Source of the DNA: G963669295 sp963669295
GTDB taxonomy: Bacteria; Bacteroidota; Bacteroidia; Flavobacteriales_D; CALLUQ01
Direction: 5' to 3'
Assembly: GCA_963669295.1 (NCBI GenBank)
Contig: OY769938.1
Span: 2,108,001-2,172,000 of the forward strand
Length of the DNA stretch: 64,000 bases
Part shown: piece after piece, positions 23,453-33,057 of the stretch
How positions within the stretch are numbered: the stretch's first letter is position 1
Layout: each line of letters starts with the position of its first letter
The notes under the pieces: generated by a model
The model's input: the letters and a program-made list of their open reading frames with translations, nothing else
The model's database searches: none
What the model was told of the DNA's origin: nothing
Position numbers and translations under genes: made by a program

Positions 23453-25210
23453 TTATAGCAGCTCGCTAAGGTGGGTGTGCAAATCGTTGTTGCCAGCAAG
23501 TCCCATTTTTTTCTTCAACCGGTTTTTGGCAATTTTTACCGATTCGGGGGTAATGCTTTTACTGATGGCAATTTCTTTGTTGCTCATGTTCATCACAATC
23601 ATAGCGGCCAGCTTCAAATCGGTTTCGGTAAGCTCGGGGTAGCGCACTTTTAGCTCGCTGTAAAATGCCACATTCAGCTCGCCCATTTCGTGTTGCAGTT
23701 GGGCGCGGGTAGATTTAAGGTCGAGCTCATTTTGAATAAACATTCCCATCTTCTTTAAGTCGACCTTCGATACGTTTTCTAATTCATGAAGCTTGCCCAA
23801 CAGCGATTTTGAAACGTCTTTTTTGGCCATGAGCTCCAACGACAGGGTTTGTACACTTCGAGCTTCTTCTTTTACCTTTAGCTCTAAAATTTCCTGTTCT
23901 TTTTTGGCCAGGCTAAGTTCTGCCTCTTTAATGATTGATTTTTTGGTTTGCACGGCACGGTATCGCCAAAACAAGAACAAAAGCAGTAAGGTAGAAAAGG
24001 CCAGTCCGCTAATGAGTAACCAGTTGCTTAGCTGTTTTTTTTCTTCCTCTTTTTCCATCACCATCATTTGCTGTTCCATCAATTGCTTTTCGGTTTCCAT
24101 TTGCTGGGTAACCTGCCGCAATGCGTTGGCAGAGTATTCTTCTACCAGGGCCTGGTGGGCTTGCATCTTCAACTCAGATTCTTGCTTGTTGAGCGAAATC
24201 CATTGTTTGGAGTAGTATTCGTATTGCGTTTCGTTGCCACGTAGCTTGTTGCCCTCCATCAGCAATTCGAGTATGGCCAGCTTTTGTGCATTAATTTGCA
24301 TGGTGTTGTATTGCTTCAACAAGGTATCAATGCGGTTGTTTTCCAACAAAGCACTTAATCGCTGCATGGCTACATCGTATTGTTGTTGTTCTATTTCAAT
24401 TTCGGCCATGTTAACTACCGCGTTGATGTACGATAAAAAAGCCCGGGCTTTCATGCTGCCTTCTGCATCAATAAGCAAACACTCATACGCCTGCTTTTGG
24501 TTACCCACAGCATTGTAGCACGAGCCGAGGTTGCCCATAACTATGGGCCGTAGGTTTTTGGCTGTTCCAGTGCTATCGATGGTTTGTATGGCATTGCTAA
24601 AGGCTTCAATGGCCTCGTTATATTGCTCAAGGCGTCGGGCAATAATGCCGTGGTTGTTGTAGGCCGAAATAAGCTTGTTGGCATTGCCTTTTTGTTGTTG
24701 AGTGGCAATGCATTTGGCAGTAATGCTTAGGGCACTATCGGGCTGGTTGAGGTAGCAGTAAAACAATGCCTTTTCGTAGTAGTATTGCGGCAAGTCTTCT
24801 TTGTTGCAGGTCATTTCTAAATAGCGCATGCCCTGCCTATAGTCTTGCATCAACACCATAAACTCACCCAGCTTTCGGTAAATGTAGTTGCAGGCATCGC
24901 AAGTAACATCGGTGGCTTTTTCGCCACAAAACTCGTTTTGTGTGGTTAACACCAATTGAAACGCCTCGCTGTATTTGTTGAATAGGGTTAGCGTATTGGC
25001 TTTTTGAAAAATGGCAGTAATGTGCCCGGTGTTGTTGGAGTCGCTGGCACAAGCAGCAATAAGGGCATTGTTGTAATAAATGGCTGAATCGTAGTTGAGC
25101 TGGCTACGATGAAAGTTGAGCCGGCTATAGATGTTGCCTTTATCTTGTGCCATGGCAGGAAACGCCATAAGGCCAACAAAGAAGAGCACAAAGAAACGCA
25201 GCGCAATCAT
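23453..25210 (-). CDS. TPR sensor with membrane helix, coiled coil and LuxR-type HTH
   Basis: 585 aa. Signal peptide (to about residue 22), tetratricopeptide-like helical repeats (about 40-350), a membrane helix near 395-415, a Lys/Glu-rich coiled coil (about 415-470), and a C-terminal HTH resembling LuxR/GerE: LTETDLKLAAMIVMNMSNKE and SITPESVKIAKNRLKKKMG. This is a one-component design known in Bacteroidota: periplasmic repeats sense, and the cytosolic HTH binds DNA near the membrane. Target genes are unknown; neighbours are a T9SS protein and a small cytosolic protein. Confidence 0.82.
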   Translation of the reverse strand: MIALRFFVLFFVGLMAFPAMAQDKGNIYSRLNFHRSQLNYDSAIYYNNALIAACASDSNNTGHITAIFQKANTLTLFNKYSEAFQLVLTTQNEFCGEKATDVTCDACNYIYRKLGEFMVLMQDYRQGMRYLEMTCNKEDLPQYYYEKALFYCYLNQPDSALSITAKCIATQQQKGNANKLISAYNNHGIIARRLEQYNEAIEAFSNAIQTIDSTGTAKNLRPIVMGNLGSCYNAVGNQKQAYECLLIDAEGSMKARAFLSYINAVVNMAEIEIEQQQYDVAMQRLSALLENNRIDTLLKQYNTMQINAQKLAILELLMEGNKLRGNETQYEYYSKQWISLNKQESELKMQAHQALVEEYSANALRQVTQQMETEKQLMEQQMMVMEKEEEKKQLSNWLLISGLAFSTLLLLFLFWRYRAVQTKKSIIKEAELSLAKKEQEILELKVKEEARSVQTLSLELMAKKDVSKSLLGKLHELENVSKVDLKKMGMFIQNELDLKSTRAQLQHEMGELNVAFYSELKVRYPELTETDLKLAAMIVMNMSNKEIAISKSITPESVKIAKNRLKKKMGLAGNNDLHTHLSELL

Positions 25211-25304
25211 GGTGTTTAAAGATATAATTCTTCCATCATTTATAAAGTGCTGCGCATAAAAAAACAGCGAGGTTGTTTTTTCTTAGAGAAGCGTTTTTAG
25301 AGCA

Positions 25305-25763
25305 TTATTTGCTATTCCACCGCAAGTCGAATTTGCCTGTTAACTCATCATTTTCATCCAAAAGCTCGTCAGGCAGCGAAGGGCTTAACCAACGAAAGGG
25401 GGGGTACCCATCTGCCTGGTGGTACAGGTCGGTTTCTTGTTTCGAAAATTGGCCACTACACTCCAACAATATGTAGGTAAAGTGCTCGTCGTAATCTTTT
25501 ACTTGCGCATTAACCCATATAGGCACAGCAGAGTTTTTCCATAAAAACTCCACCACTTCTTTGGCACTCATTGGGGGCGAAGTGGAAGTACGCTTGTTTA
25601 ATTCAGCAAAAGAGTTTTCTTCACCGCTATCGGGCAAGGGCACATAAATTTTAACCAGGTATTTTATTGGCTGGGGCAGTACATTGGTTACCATGTTGCA
25701 CGTAAGTGGGTATACCTCGTTGGTTACTTGTACCAAATGGTTGTAAAACACTGTTTTGTTCAT
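25305..25763 (-). CDS. Small cytosolic protein of unknown function
   Basis: 152 aa, no signal peptide or membrane helix. It contains KEVVEFLWKNSAVPIWVNAQV and ends in FDLRWNSK. The composition suggests a mixed alpha/beta fold, family not recognised. It lies between the CHU_C giant and the TPR/HTH gene, on their strand, separated from the former by a terminator. Confidence 0.65.
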   Translation of the reverse strand: MNKTVFYNHLVQVTNEVYPLTCNMVTNVLPQPIKYLVKIYVPLPDSGEENSFAELNKRTSTSPPMSAKEVVEFLWKNSAVPIWVNAQVKDYDEHFTYILLECSGQFSKQETDLYHQADGYPPFRWLSPSLPDELLDENDELTGKFDLRWNSK

Positions 25764-25808
25764 GCTATTGGCTAAAGTGTTTGCCCCATGTTAAGCTGTT
25801 TTAAAAAA

Positions 25809-25848
25809 ACAACCCCGCCCTTTTCAGTTGGTCAAAAGGCGGGGTTGT
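25809..25848 (-). terminator. Rho-independent terminator of the CHU_C gene
   Basis: ACAACCCCGCC with TTTT pairs with AAAAGGCGGGGTTGT (25834-25848). On the minus strand it is followed by a run of seven T, just after the stop at 25867. Confidence 0.85.
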
Positions 25849-25866
25849 AGGTGTTTTTATAAAGTG

Positions 25867-28800
25867 CTACCGCACTACCGTAACGTGGCCTGTATAGGTT
25901 ACCTCATCAATGGTTATGAGGTAATAGTAGGTAGAGGCGGGCACAGTATATTTGTCTTTTTTCCTGCCATCCCAGTATGGGTCAGGATCGGTAGATTCAA
26001 AAATTTCTTCTCCCCAACGGTTGTATATCACCATGCGTTGTACCTCGCACGCATCGGGGTTGTGGGTAACATGAAAAATGTCGTTCACCCCATCGGCATT
26101 GGGCGAGAATACGTTGGGAATAATGAAATTACACTCGCACGATTGATAATCGATCAATACCGAATCAATGTCGTTGCCACAAAGGCCGGTTACCAACACA
26201 TAGTACCACCCTGAGTCTTGCACCAGGTAAGTGTTGTTGGTACTCAAGTCTTGCCACAGGTAGCTAAGCGAAGTGTCGGTGCCTGCTACCAACAAGGTGG
26301 TTTCGCCATCGCACAGGGTGGTGCCTCCACCCAGGCTAACCGTAGGTGGCGGAATGATGGAGAGGCTAACACTATCAATATTGGCGCAGCCTTGTGCATC
26401 GGTAATGGTAACATAAAAAGTCATGCTACTATCTACCGTAATGGTAGGCGTGGCCAGGGTGTTGTTGTTCAACGAGCCAGCGGGTTGCCAATTGTAAGTT
26501 ACGCCACTGCTGGCACCATCGGTAGCGCTTAGCTGAATGCCATTGGTGTTACACACGGCAGTGTCGTTCATGGCCGTAACCGGAAAAATAGGAATGACAT
26601 TAATTTGCACACTGTCTACCAGTATACAGCCATTTACCGTATCTACAGCCGTTACGGTATACCATATGGTATCGCCTGGCGTGGCTGTTGGGCTTTGTAT
26701 GTTACTGTTGTTGAGTCCTGCAGCGGGGCTCCAGGTGTAGTTGTGCTGGCCGGGGTTGTTGGCTACGGTAGCATCCAATACTGCCGAAGCACCCTCGCAA
26801 ATAATGTTGTCGTCTACACTGGCTGTAACACTGTTTAGCCCAAGCACGGTAATGTCTATACTATCAATTACGGTACACCCTAGCTCTGAAGTGGCACTTA
26901 CATAATAAGTGGTACTTGTTGCCGGAGTGGCTATGGGGTTTTGAATGTTAGGGTCGCTCAAGGTGCCGTTGTTGGGGGTCCAGTTGTAGCTGTGCCCTGT
27001 GCCACCGGTTGGGTTGGCATCCAACTGCACGCCTGCCACATCGCACAACACGGTGTCGTTAGGCATGTCTAATATCCATTGAGGGTCGGCCAGTATGGTT
27101 ACCGAGTCAATGTAGTTACAGCCCGCTAGCGTATCAATTACCATTACTTCGTACACCGTATTGCCGCTTGGTTGGGCAATGGGGTTGGCAATGTTGGGGT
27201 TGCTTAACCCGGCAGCAGGGCTCCATTGATATAGGAAACCACTGTTGTTGTAGGTGGCTACAATAACGTTGTCTAATACCCAGTTGTCTTGCCCGGCGCC
27301 CGAGTTGCTTAGCTGTCGCCAACGGAATTGTGTGTTGGCCGATTGCGCTCCTGCCGGAATAGGCTCAGCAATAAGGGTAAAGTTAGGGTAGGCGCCTTCA
27401 TTGTAAGTGTTAATGATGGTCCATGGCCCACCTACCGAGTATTCGAGCACCACATCTTCGCCCGGATCGGCATTGTCGCACGGTGCCACGCCATCGGCAA
27501 TTTTAAGCATAAACTGCACGGTGCCGCCTGTGCTTACATCCAGCCCAATGGTTTCGGCTTCGCGCGTGCCAGCACCATCAAAATACAGTCCGTTGCCATT
27601 TACCGCACCACATACGGTGCTGGCAGTACCGCCTAAGATGTTGGCCCAGTTGCCCATGTCAAGAGGGTCGAAATTGTCGTTCAATATGATGCGTTCCATT
27701 TGTACATCCAGCTGGCTGTCGTCGCCAGGGCAAATGGTATCGATGTTGGTGCCATTGCCGGTAACAGCATCGATGCTCAACACATCGCCACCCACCACTA
27801 CAATGTAAACACTGTCTACATAGGTTACACAACCAGTAAGCGATTGTGCATTACACACATACCATCCTGTTTGCGAAGGGGTAAGTATAGGATTGGGTAG
27901 GGTAGGGTCGTCAAACTCTAAAGAAGGGGTCCAGCTGTATAGGTAGGTTCCCGCAGGATCTACGGTAGCTTCCAGCTGTACCGATTCGTATAAACATACC
28001 GTATCGTCGGAAGCGGTAATGGTGATGGTGCCAGGTACCGGAGGCATGTATTCTACACTAAACTGGTAGCTGGTTTCGCAACCCGAAAGCAACGAGCTAC
28101 CGTTTACAATGTATACGCCTGTTGGTACTGGTGGTGGCAATACCAGGGTGTTGCCTACGCCCAACGTATCGGTAGGGTTGTTTTGGTTGGCCCACCAGGG
28201 GTTAAACACACCCGCAGGGGCTACCAGGGTTACCGTATCGCTGGCACAAATTACCGTATCAACAATTGCAATGGGCTCTTCCGAGAAAGATCCTGCCGAG
28301 TAGGCATAGCTTTCGGCCTGCCCCGTGCCGTATACATAAGCGGTAAAGCCGTTGGGCGAATCGAGGGTATGGCTGCCTTGCGCAATGGTAATTTGCGCGT
28401 ACGAGTAGCCGGGGCATGAGGGAAAGGGAGTAAACTGTGCTCCACTTACCGGTACGCCATCCAGCGTAAGGGTGTTTACATAAGGCGTTTCCATTACCAC
28501 ATTTAACCCGTGCTGGGTAATGAGTGTGGAGGTAACGGTACTTAGTGTAATGTTGTTAATCATTTGATCGGCCGAGTTGAGGGCCATTTGTGCCGGGTCG
28601 CCACTGCCTGCACAGGTTACCCCTTCAAGGTATTGCGTTACTGCAATGGGGCCACTGCCTTGTATACATCTCGGAGGCACAACGGTGTTGTACTCATCAA
28701 ACTCGCCAGCATTTAAGCTAATGGGAGCACCACCATCAACAGTGTAGGTGGTATTATCATAAAGCGCCATTACACGGTAGGTGTAGTTGGTGGCAAAGCT

Positions 28801-29571
28801 AATGGGTACAATATAGTATTCGGTGCCCCAGGTAAAGGTGGGGAAGTTTTGATCAAAAGTATGGTCGCAAGCAAAACAACCAGTAGGGATGTTGGTACAC
28901 CGTGTTCCAGAAAAAACAGCAAATGGCCTACAAGGGCCGCTGGTTTCGGTTCCTACCACCGTAGAGCCGGTAAGGTCGCCACTACCCGTGGCTTGTAGCT
29001 GATAGGATTCGCCCCGATCGAGCTGTATGGTAAAAGGCACGCCAACAGGCTGCCCCGAAGTTACAGGAGCCGTAACTACAATGTCTACTTCAGTACCATC
29101 TTCGGTGGCTACAATTACAAACTCCGAGTGGTAGCCGTTCAACGGGTAAATGGTGTTTACCACATAATCGGTGCCCAGCGAAATGGTAGGCAATACCTTG
29201 GTGGCATCGGCCGTAGCATTATCGAAATTAATGGCGTATACCGCACAGGTATCTTGCGTTTCAATTAAAATACCACGGTCGTCTACAAAGCCTCCGCCAA
29301 AGTGTTCGGCAATGGCATTGGGAATGTTTACGGTGGTAGTTACATTGGCTGTAACAGTAAAGTTTTGCGTATATCCTTGTTGCGGAATGCTAATGGTTCC
29401 CGAAGTGTTTACATCGGAAGTAATGAACAAATCCAGCCGATCATCGGCAGCAACAACATAGTTTTCGCCAAAGCCCAGCCAAAATTCAGTTCCCATGGTG
29501 GGGTAAGTGTTTCCCCCCTGTCCGTAAGCCATGCTTGCACAGAAGAGCAGTAAAAGGGTTAGGTATTTCAT
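25867..29571 (-). CDS. Giant surface protein: IgGFc-binding-like domain, Ig/PKD-type repeats, CHU_C sorting domain
   Basis: 1,234 aa from the ATG at 29571, which gives a clean signal peptide (KYLTLLLLFCASMAYG). Residues about 25-420 resemble the IgGFc-binding N-terminal domain (GTEFWLGFGENY, FVDDRGILIETQDTCAVYA). Then follow at least six repeats of about 80-90 residues with the wording YNWTPxxGLSNPNIxNPxAxP and a closing GCxxxDSVxI, PKD/Ig-like beta domains. The end is a CHU_C (gliding-motility-associated, type B T9SS) domain: NVFSPNADGVNDIF, IYNRWGEEIFES, YWDGR and ASTYYYLI. Exported by the type IX system and probably surface-attached; adhesion is the usual guess, not shown here. Confidence 0.88.
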   Translation of the reverse strand: MKYLTLLLLFCASMAYGQGGNTYPTMGTEFWLGFGENYVVAADDRLDLFITSDVNTSGTISIPQQGYTQNFTVTANVTTTVNIPNAIAEHFGGGFVDDRGILIETQDTCAVYAINFDNATADATKVLPTISLGTDYVVNTIYPLNGYHSEFVIVATEDGTEVDIVVTAPVTSGQPVGVPFTIQLDRGESYQLQATGSGDLTGSTVVGTETSGPCRPFAVFSGTRCTNIPTGCFACDHTFDQNFPTFTWGTEYYIVPISFATNYTYRVMALYDNTTYTVDGGAPISLNAGEFDEYNTVVPPRCIQGSGPIAVTQYLEGVTCAGSGDPAQMALNSADQMINNITLSTVTSTLITQHGLNVVMETPYVNTLTLDGVPVSGAQFTPFPSCPGYSYAQITIAQGSHTLDSPNGFTAYVYGTGQAESYAYSAGSFSEEPIAIVDTVICASDTVTLVAPAGVFNPWWANQNNPTDTLGVGNTLVLPPPVPTGVYIVNGSSLLSGCETSYQFSVEYMPPVPGTITITASDDTVCLYESVQLEATVDPAGTYLYSWTPSLEFDDPTLPNPILTPSQTGWYVCNAQSLTGCVTYVDSVYIVVVGGDVLSIDAVTGNGTNIDTICPGDDSQLDVQMERIILNDNFDPLDMGNWANILGGTASTVCGAVNGNGLYFDGAGTREAETIGLDVSTGGTVQFMLKIADGVAPCDNADPGEDVVLEYSVGGPWTIINTYNEGAYPNFTLIAEPIPAGAQSANTQFRWRQLSNSGAGQDNWVLDNVIVATYNNSGFLYQWSPAAGLSNPNIANPIAQPSGNTVYEVMVIDTLAGCNYIDSVTILADPQWILDMPNDTVLCDVAGVQLDANPTGGTGHSYNWTPNNGTLSDPNIQNPIATPATSTTYYVSATSELGCTVIDSIDITVLGLNSVTASVDDNIICEGASAVLDATVANNPGQHNYTWSPAAGLNNSNIQSPTATPGDTIWYTVTAVDTVNGCILVDSVQINVIPIFPVTAMNDTAVCNTNGIQLSATDGASSGVTYNWQPAGSLNNNTLATPTITVDSSMTFYVTITDAQGCANIDSVSLSIIPPPTVSLGGGTTLCDGETTLLVAGTDTSLSYLWQDLSTNNTYLVQDSGWYYVLVTGLCGNDIDSVLIDYQSCECNFIIPNVFSPNADGVNDIFHVTHNPDACEVQRMVIYNRWGEEIFESTDPDPYWDGRKKDKYTVPASTYYYLITIDEVTYTGHVTVVR

Positions 29572-29884
29572 AAAGCAGTAATTAATTAACACAACAACCA
29601 AACAGAAAAGTACAACATTTTAGGAGATGTACCATCTATACTTATACCAATGACGTAAAATTTGATCAATTGGTTGCTTGGTACATGCAATTTACTACAA
29701 AAAAAACGAGGGATGCGTGGAAAAGGAAGGGTTCTGTTACATCGAAAAGGGGTAAGCCATCATAACATGAGGCTACCAATTACCGAAGAAATCATCCCGC
29801 TCATCGATGATTTGAGAGTGAAACATGCTTTTATGCTACCTTGGTGCTGAAAAACATTGCGTCACACACCTTAAAACCTCTTTT

Positions 29885-31132
29885 ATGAAATCTACCTTTA
29901 CCATCCGTGGTAGATTGCTGCTTATAGGGTTAAGTCTTATTGGATTTTCTGCCCTGGCTCAGCAACCTACCAACAAACAAATTAATTACGAAATACGCCC
30001 CTACCAATTTTACTACAATGGCACCAACGATACCAACTCCGACGGAGAGGTAACGTATGAAATGGACATTGCAAATGGTTCTGGCAACTGGTACAACGAC
30101 ATTTGTTGGACCTGGGCTTGTGCGTCTACTCCCTGCACCTGGGTAAACTCCGACCCCAATGGCTTTTTGCTTTGGGGATCTGACTGGGCGTGGAACACCA
30201 CATTCGATTTTCACCTTACCGGTTGGGAAGACGACGATGGCCAAAACTGTACTTACAGTGCAGGAGATGATGATTTTTATGATGACGATGCCTCCTTTAC
30301 CAATGCCGGCCCTGCGCCTATTTCGCAAAATGCTGCCCGTTGGCCTTCGGCATGGTACAGCAACGATAACGACAACACCAATGGCTGGTTGTTTCCTTAC
30401 TCTAACGATTGGGACATTATGCTACAAACAGCCTGGCGCTATACGCATGGCGATAACTGTGGCGACCCATTGCAATTTGGGGTAATTAACGCCAACAGCA
30501 CGGTGTATCATTTTAACTCTACCAATCAAGATATGGCTGCCGACCATTCGCAAGGCACTGTACTTACTTATACCAATACCATTGATAACTCGTCGGAAGA
30601 TGTGTTTTACGAGTTTACCATCAACGATCAGGTAGATGTTACCATAAGCACGGAGCATAACCTTACCGATTTTGATACCTACCTGCGTCTTTACGACTCA
30701 GGATGCGTAACACAATTGGACTACAACGATGATATTGGTGGCGGTGTTTACCAATCGAGAATCAACACTCAATTGCTTCCTGGCACTTACAAAGTGGTGG
30801 TAGAAGGATACAATGCCAACGAAGGCAACTTTTACCTCGAAATTATTACCGGCCCGGCCCTGGTAGGCATTACCGAGTACGAAGAAGCCAATTTTGCGGT
30901 GTACCCCAACCCAGCCAACGATCAGTTTACGCTTGATTTAACTGAGCTGGAACTGGAAGCGCAACGCATGGAACTGGTGAACCCCCTGGGGCAGGTAGTA
31001 TTGCAAGAAAGCCTTGCTAACCGCCAAAACGATAAAGTGCAATTGAACGTACAAACACTACCCGCTGGCACTTACGTGTTGCAGTTGTATGCCAACGATC
31101 AGCTGTACAACAAAATGGTAGTGGTGCAATAA
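29885..31132 (+). CDS. Secreted protein with PPC-like domain and type A T9SS sorting domain
   Basis: 415 aa from the ATG at 29885; upstream in-frame codons look non-coding. Signal peptide to about residue 27 (FSALAQ). The first half is unusually rich in Trp, Asp and Asn (NWYNDICWTWACASTP, WEDDDGQNC). Residues about 245-325 form a PPC-like domain (DVFYEFTINDQVDVTIS, TYLRLYDSGC, GTYKVVVEGY). The C-terminus is a type A sorting domain (FAVYPNPANDQFTLDL, LPAGTYVLQLY). Divergent from the CHU_C gene and followed by a good terminator. Confidence 0.87.
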   Translation: MKSTFTIRGRLLLIGLSLIGFSALAQQPTNKQINYEIRPYQFYYNGTNDTNSDGEVTYEMDIANGSGNWYNDICWTWACASTPCTWVNSDPNGFLLWGSDWAWNTTFDFHLTGWEDDDGQNCTYSAGDDDFYDDDASFTNAGPAPISQNAARWPSAWYSNDNDNTNGWLFPYSNDWDIMLQTAWRYTHGDNCGDPLQFGVINANSTVYHFNSTNQDMAADHSQGTVLTYTNTIDNSSEDVFYEFTINDQVDVTISTEHNLTDFDTYLRLYDSGCVTQLDYNDDIGGGVYQSRINTQLLPGTYKVVVEGYNANEGNFYLEIITGPALVGITEYEEANFAVYPNPANDQFTLDLTELELEAQRMELVNPLGQVVLQESLANRQNDKVQLNVQTLPAGTYVLQLYANDQLYNKMVVVQ

Positions 31133-31152
31133 ACGCATTACAACACATACTC

Positions 31153-31190
31153 AAAAGGCCTCCTAAATGATGACGCGGGAGGCCTTTTTT
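31153..31190 (+). terminator. Rho-independent terminator
   Basis: AAAAGGCCTCC (31153-31163) pairs with GGAGGCCTTTT (31178-31188), followed by T. It lies 20 bases after the stop of the T9SS protein gene. Confidence 0.85.
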
Positions 31191-31227
31191 TATGCCTACT
31201 TCTTCGAATACGCTATTTTAGCACTTC

Positions 31228-33057
31228 GTGTCTGCCCTTAACAAATACCGCCAATGGCTTATGCTTGTGCTGTTGAGCCTGGCCTTTGCAGTTATGGCTT
31301 ATTATACCTTCGATCAAAAGGTGGCTGCCTCGGGCGATAATGTGGCCTACTACCTGTTGGGCCAATCGTTGGCCGACAGCGGGGAATACAGCAACCCCTA
31401 CAAAGCCAACCCTGCTCCAGAAAACCAATATTCGCCTGGCTACCCTTTTATTATTAGTGTGGCCAAACGGCTGGGGGTAACACAAACCACCGGAATAAAA
31501 GTGTTGAACTACGGCTTGCTGTTTGGCGCCATCGTGCTGCTTTTTTTCATCATAAAAAGCATAACGAATAACCTGCATGTGGCCTTTGTGGTGGCGCTGC
31601 TGTGCGTATTTAATGTGCAGCTGCTATCGTTTGCCACGGTAATGCTAAGCGAAATACCCTTTTTATTTTGCAGCATGGCCAGCCTGTACTTTTTATTGCG
31701 GGTAGAATCTAAGTTTAGGTGGGGCAACTACCACTTTTGGCTTTTTGTGTTGTTGGCTGCGGCAGGGTATTACATTCGTACCGTTGGGGTGGTGTTAGTG
31801 TTGGCAGCATGTGGCCATTTTTTACTGGCGCGCCAATGGAAACATTTGTTGGCAACGGCCACTGGTTTTGTGTTATTGGTGCTGCCATGGGCCATGCGTT
31901 CGCGTGCCCTGGGAGGCAATAGCTACCTAAACAAACTTACCCTCATTAATCCTGCCCGCCCAGAATTGGGCACCATGGATTGGGGCGATTGGTTGCCGCG
32001 CATGGGCCGCAACATAGAGCGTTACTTTACCAAAGAAATTCCACTCGCTTTTTTTCCGCAAGAGGTAGATTATAGCGCAAGCGCCACGGCAGGCCACTGG
32101 CTGTTAGGCATAGCCATCGCCCTCTTGGTGTTAATAGGCCTTTGGCAACTTAAGCAATGGCGGGTGCTGTTGGTATTGTACATTTTAGGAACGTTTGCCC
32201 TGTTACTGTGCTGGCCCGAAATATGGTTTGGCCCCCGCTTTATTGTACCACTAATGCCCTTGCTAATATTAGGAGTGGTACTGTTGTTGGCTGCCGCACA
32301 AAAGCGATGGAAAAATAGCGCATGGCTTCCTTACTGTTCGTTGCTGTTGTTATGGCCATCGTTGGTAGGGGTGGGGGCTTTGCACGAACGGGCCAACGCT
32401 AACTACCCCGAAGAAGAACACCGCTACTTTGAGCTGGCCAAATGGGCCAACGCCAACCTGGCCGATGATGCTGTTGTGGCCTGCCGCAAGCCGGCCCTGT
32501 TTTACCTGTTTGCCCAGCGCAAAGCAGTGCCCTATAAAATGACCACTGATGCTGATGATTTTATGCGCAACCTCACGCTTAACAAAGCTACCCACCTGGT
32601 GTTTGATGAGCTGGGCTATGGCTCGTACGATCAATACCTGATGCCTGCCGCCAATGCCTACTCGGGCAAGCTGGTGCCGGTATATAAATTCGAAAACCAC
32701 CCCACCCAAATTTGCACCTTGCGCATGGATTTGGGGTATTTTGGCGAGCGTAAAAACGGATTGCGCCATGGTGAAGGCAAATTTATTTGGGCCGATGGCC
32801 GGGTGTATGAAGGCCGTTGGGAAAACCACGAGCGCAATGGCTACGGCACCCTTAGGTGGCCCAACGGGCAAACCTATAGGGGAGGGTGGGAGCACAACGA
32901 AATTACCGGAGCAGGCATGCTTACCAAACCCGATGGTACCCACTTTGTGGGGCAATGGAAGCAAGGCAGGCGCGAAGGGGAAGGGGCACTTTACAATGCC
33001 AAAGCAGAGGTAATACAAGAAGGGGTGTGGCGCAACGATACTTTGATTGCACCCTAG
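31228..33057 (+). CDS. GT-C membrane glycosyltransferase (PMT/ArnT-like) fused to C-terminal MORN repeats
   Basis: 609 aa from a GTG at 31228; an in-frame ATG at 31261 is possible but would remove the basic lead of helix 1. Residues 1-390 hold about ten membrane helices. After helix 1, SGDNVAYYLLGQSLADSG and QYSPGYPFI are arranged like the catalytic loop of GT-C transferases (acidic residue, then the PGYP segment), which use lipid-linked sugars. Residues about 505-605 carry four to five MORN-type repeats (GEGKFIWADGRVYEG, NGYGTLRWPNGQTYRG, GAGMLTKPDGTHFVG). Acceptor unknown. The fusion is unusual. The 3' end overlaps the convergent channel gene by 4 bp. Confidence 0.8.
   Translation: MSALNKYRQWLMLVLLSLAFAVMAYYTFDQKVAASGDNVAYYLLGQSLADSGEYSNPYKANPAPENQYSPGYPFIISVAKRLGVTQTTGIKVLNYGLLFGAIVLLFFIIKSITNNLHVAFVVALLCVFNVQLLSFATVMLSEIPFLFCSMASLYFLLRVESKFRWGNYHFWLFVLLAAAGYYIRTVGVVLVLAACGHFLLARQWKHLLATATGFVLLVLPWAMRSRALGGNSYLNKLTLINPARPELGTMDWGDWLPRMGRNIERYFTKEIPLAFFPQEVDYSASATAGHWLLGIAIALLVLIGLWQLKQWRVLLVLYILGTFALLLCWPEIWFGPRFIVPLMPLLILGVVLLLAAAQKRWKNSAWLPYCSLLLLWPSLVGVGALHERANANYPEEEHRYFELAKWANANLADDAVVACRKPALFYLFAQRKAVPYKMTTDADDFMRNLTLNKATHLVFDELGYGSYDQYLMPAANAYSGKLVPVYKFENHPTQICTLRMDLGYFGERKNGLRHGEGKFIWADGRVYEGRWENHERNGYGTLRWPNGQTYRGGWEHNEITGAGMLTKPDGTHFVGQWKQGRREGEGALYNAKAEVIQEGVWRNDTLIAP

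Noticed and set aside
29662..29850. 62-residue ORF between the CHU_C and T9SS genes
   Set aside because: No homology-like composition, no promoter and overlaps only the start region of the next gene.
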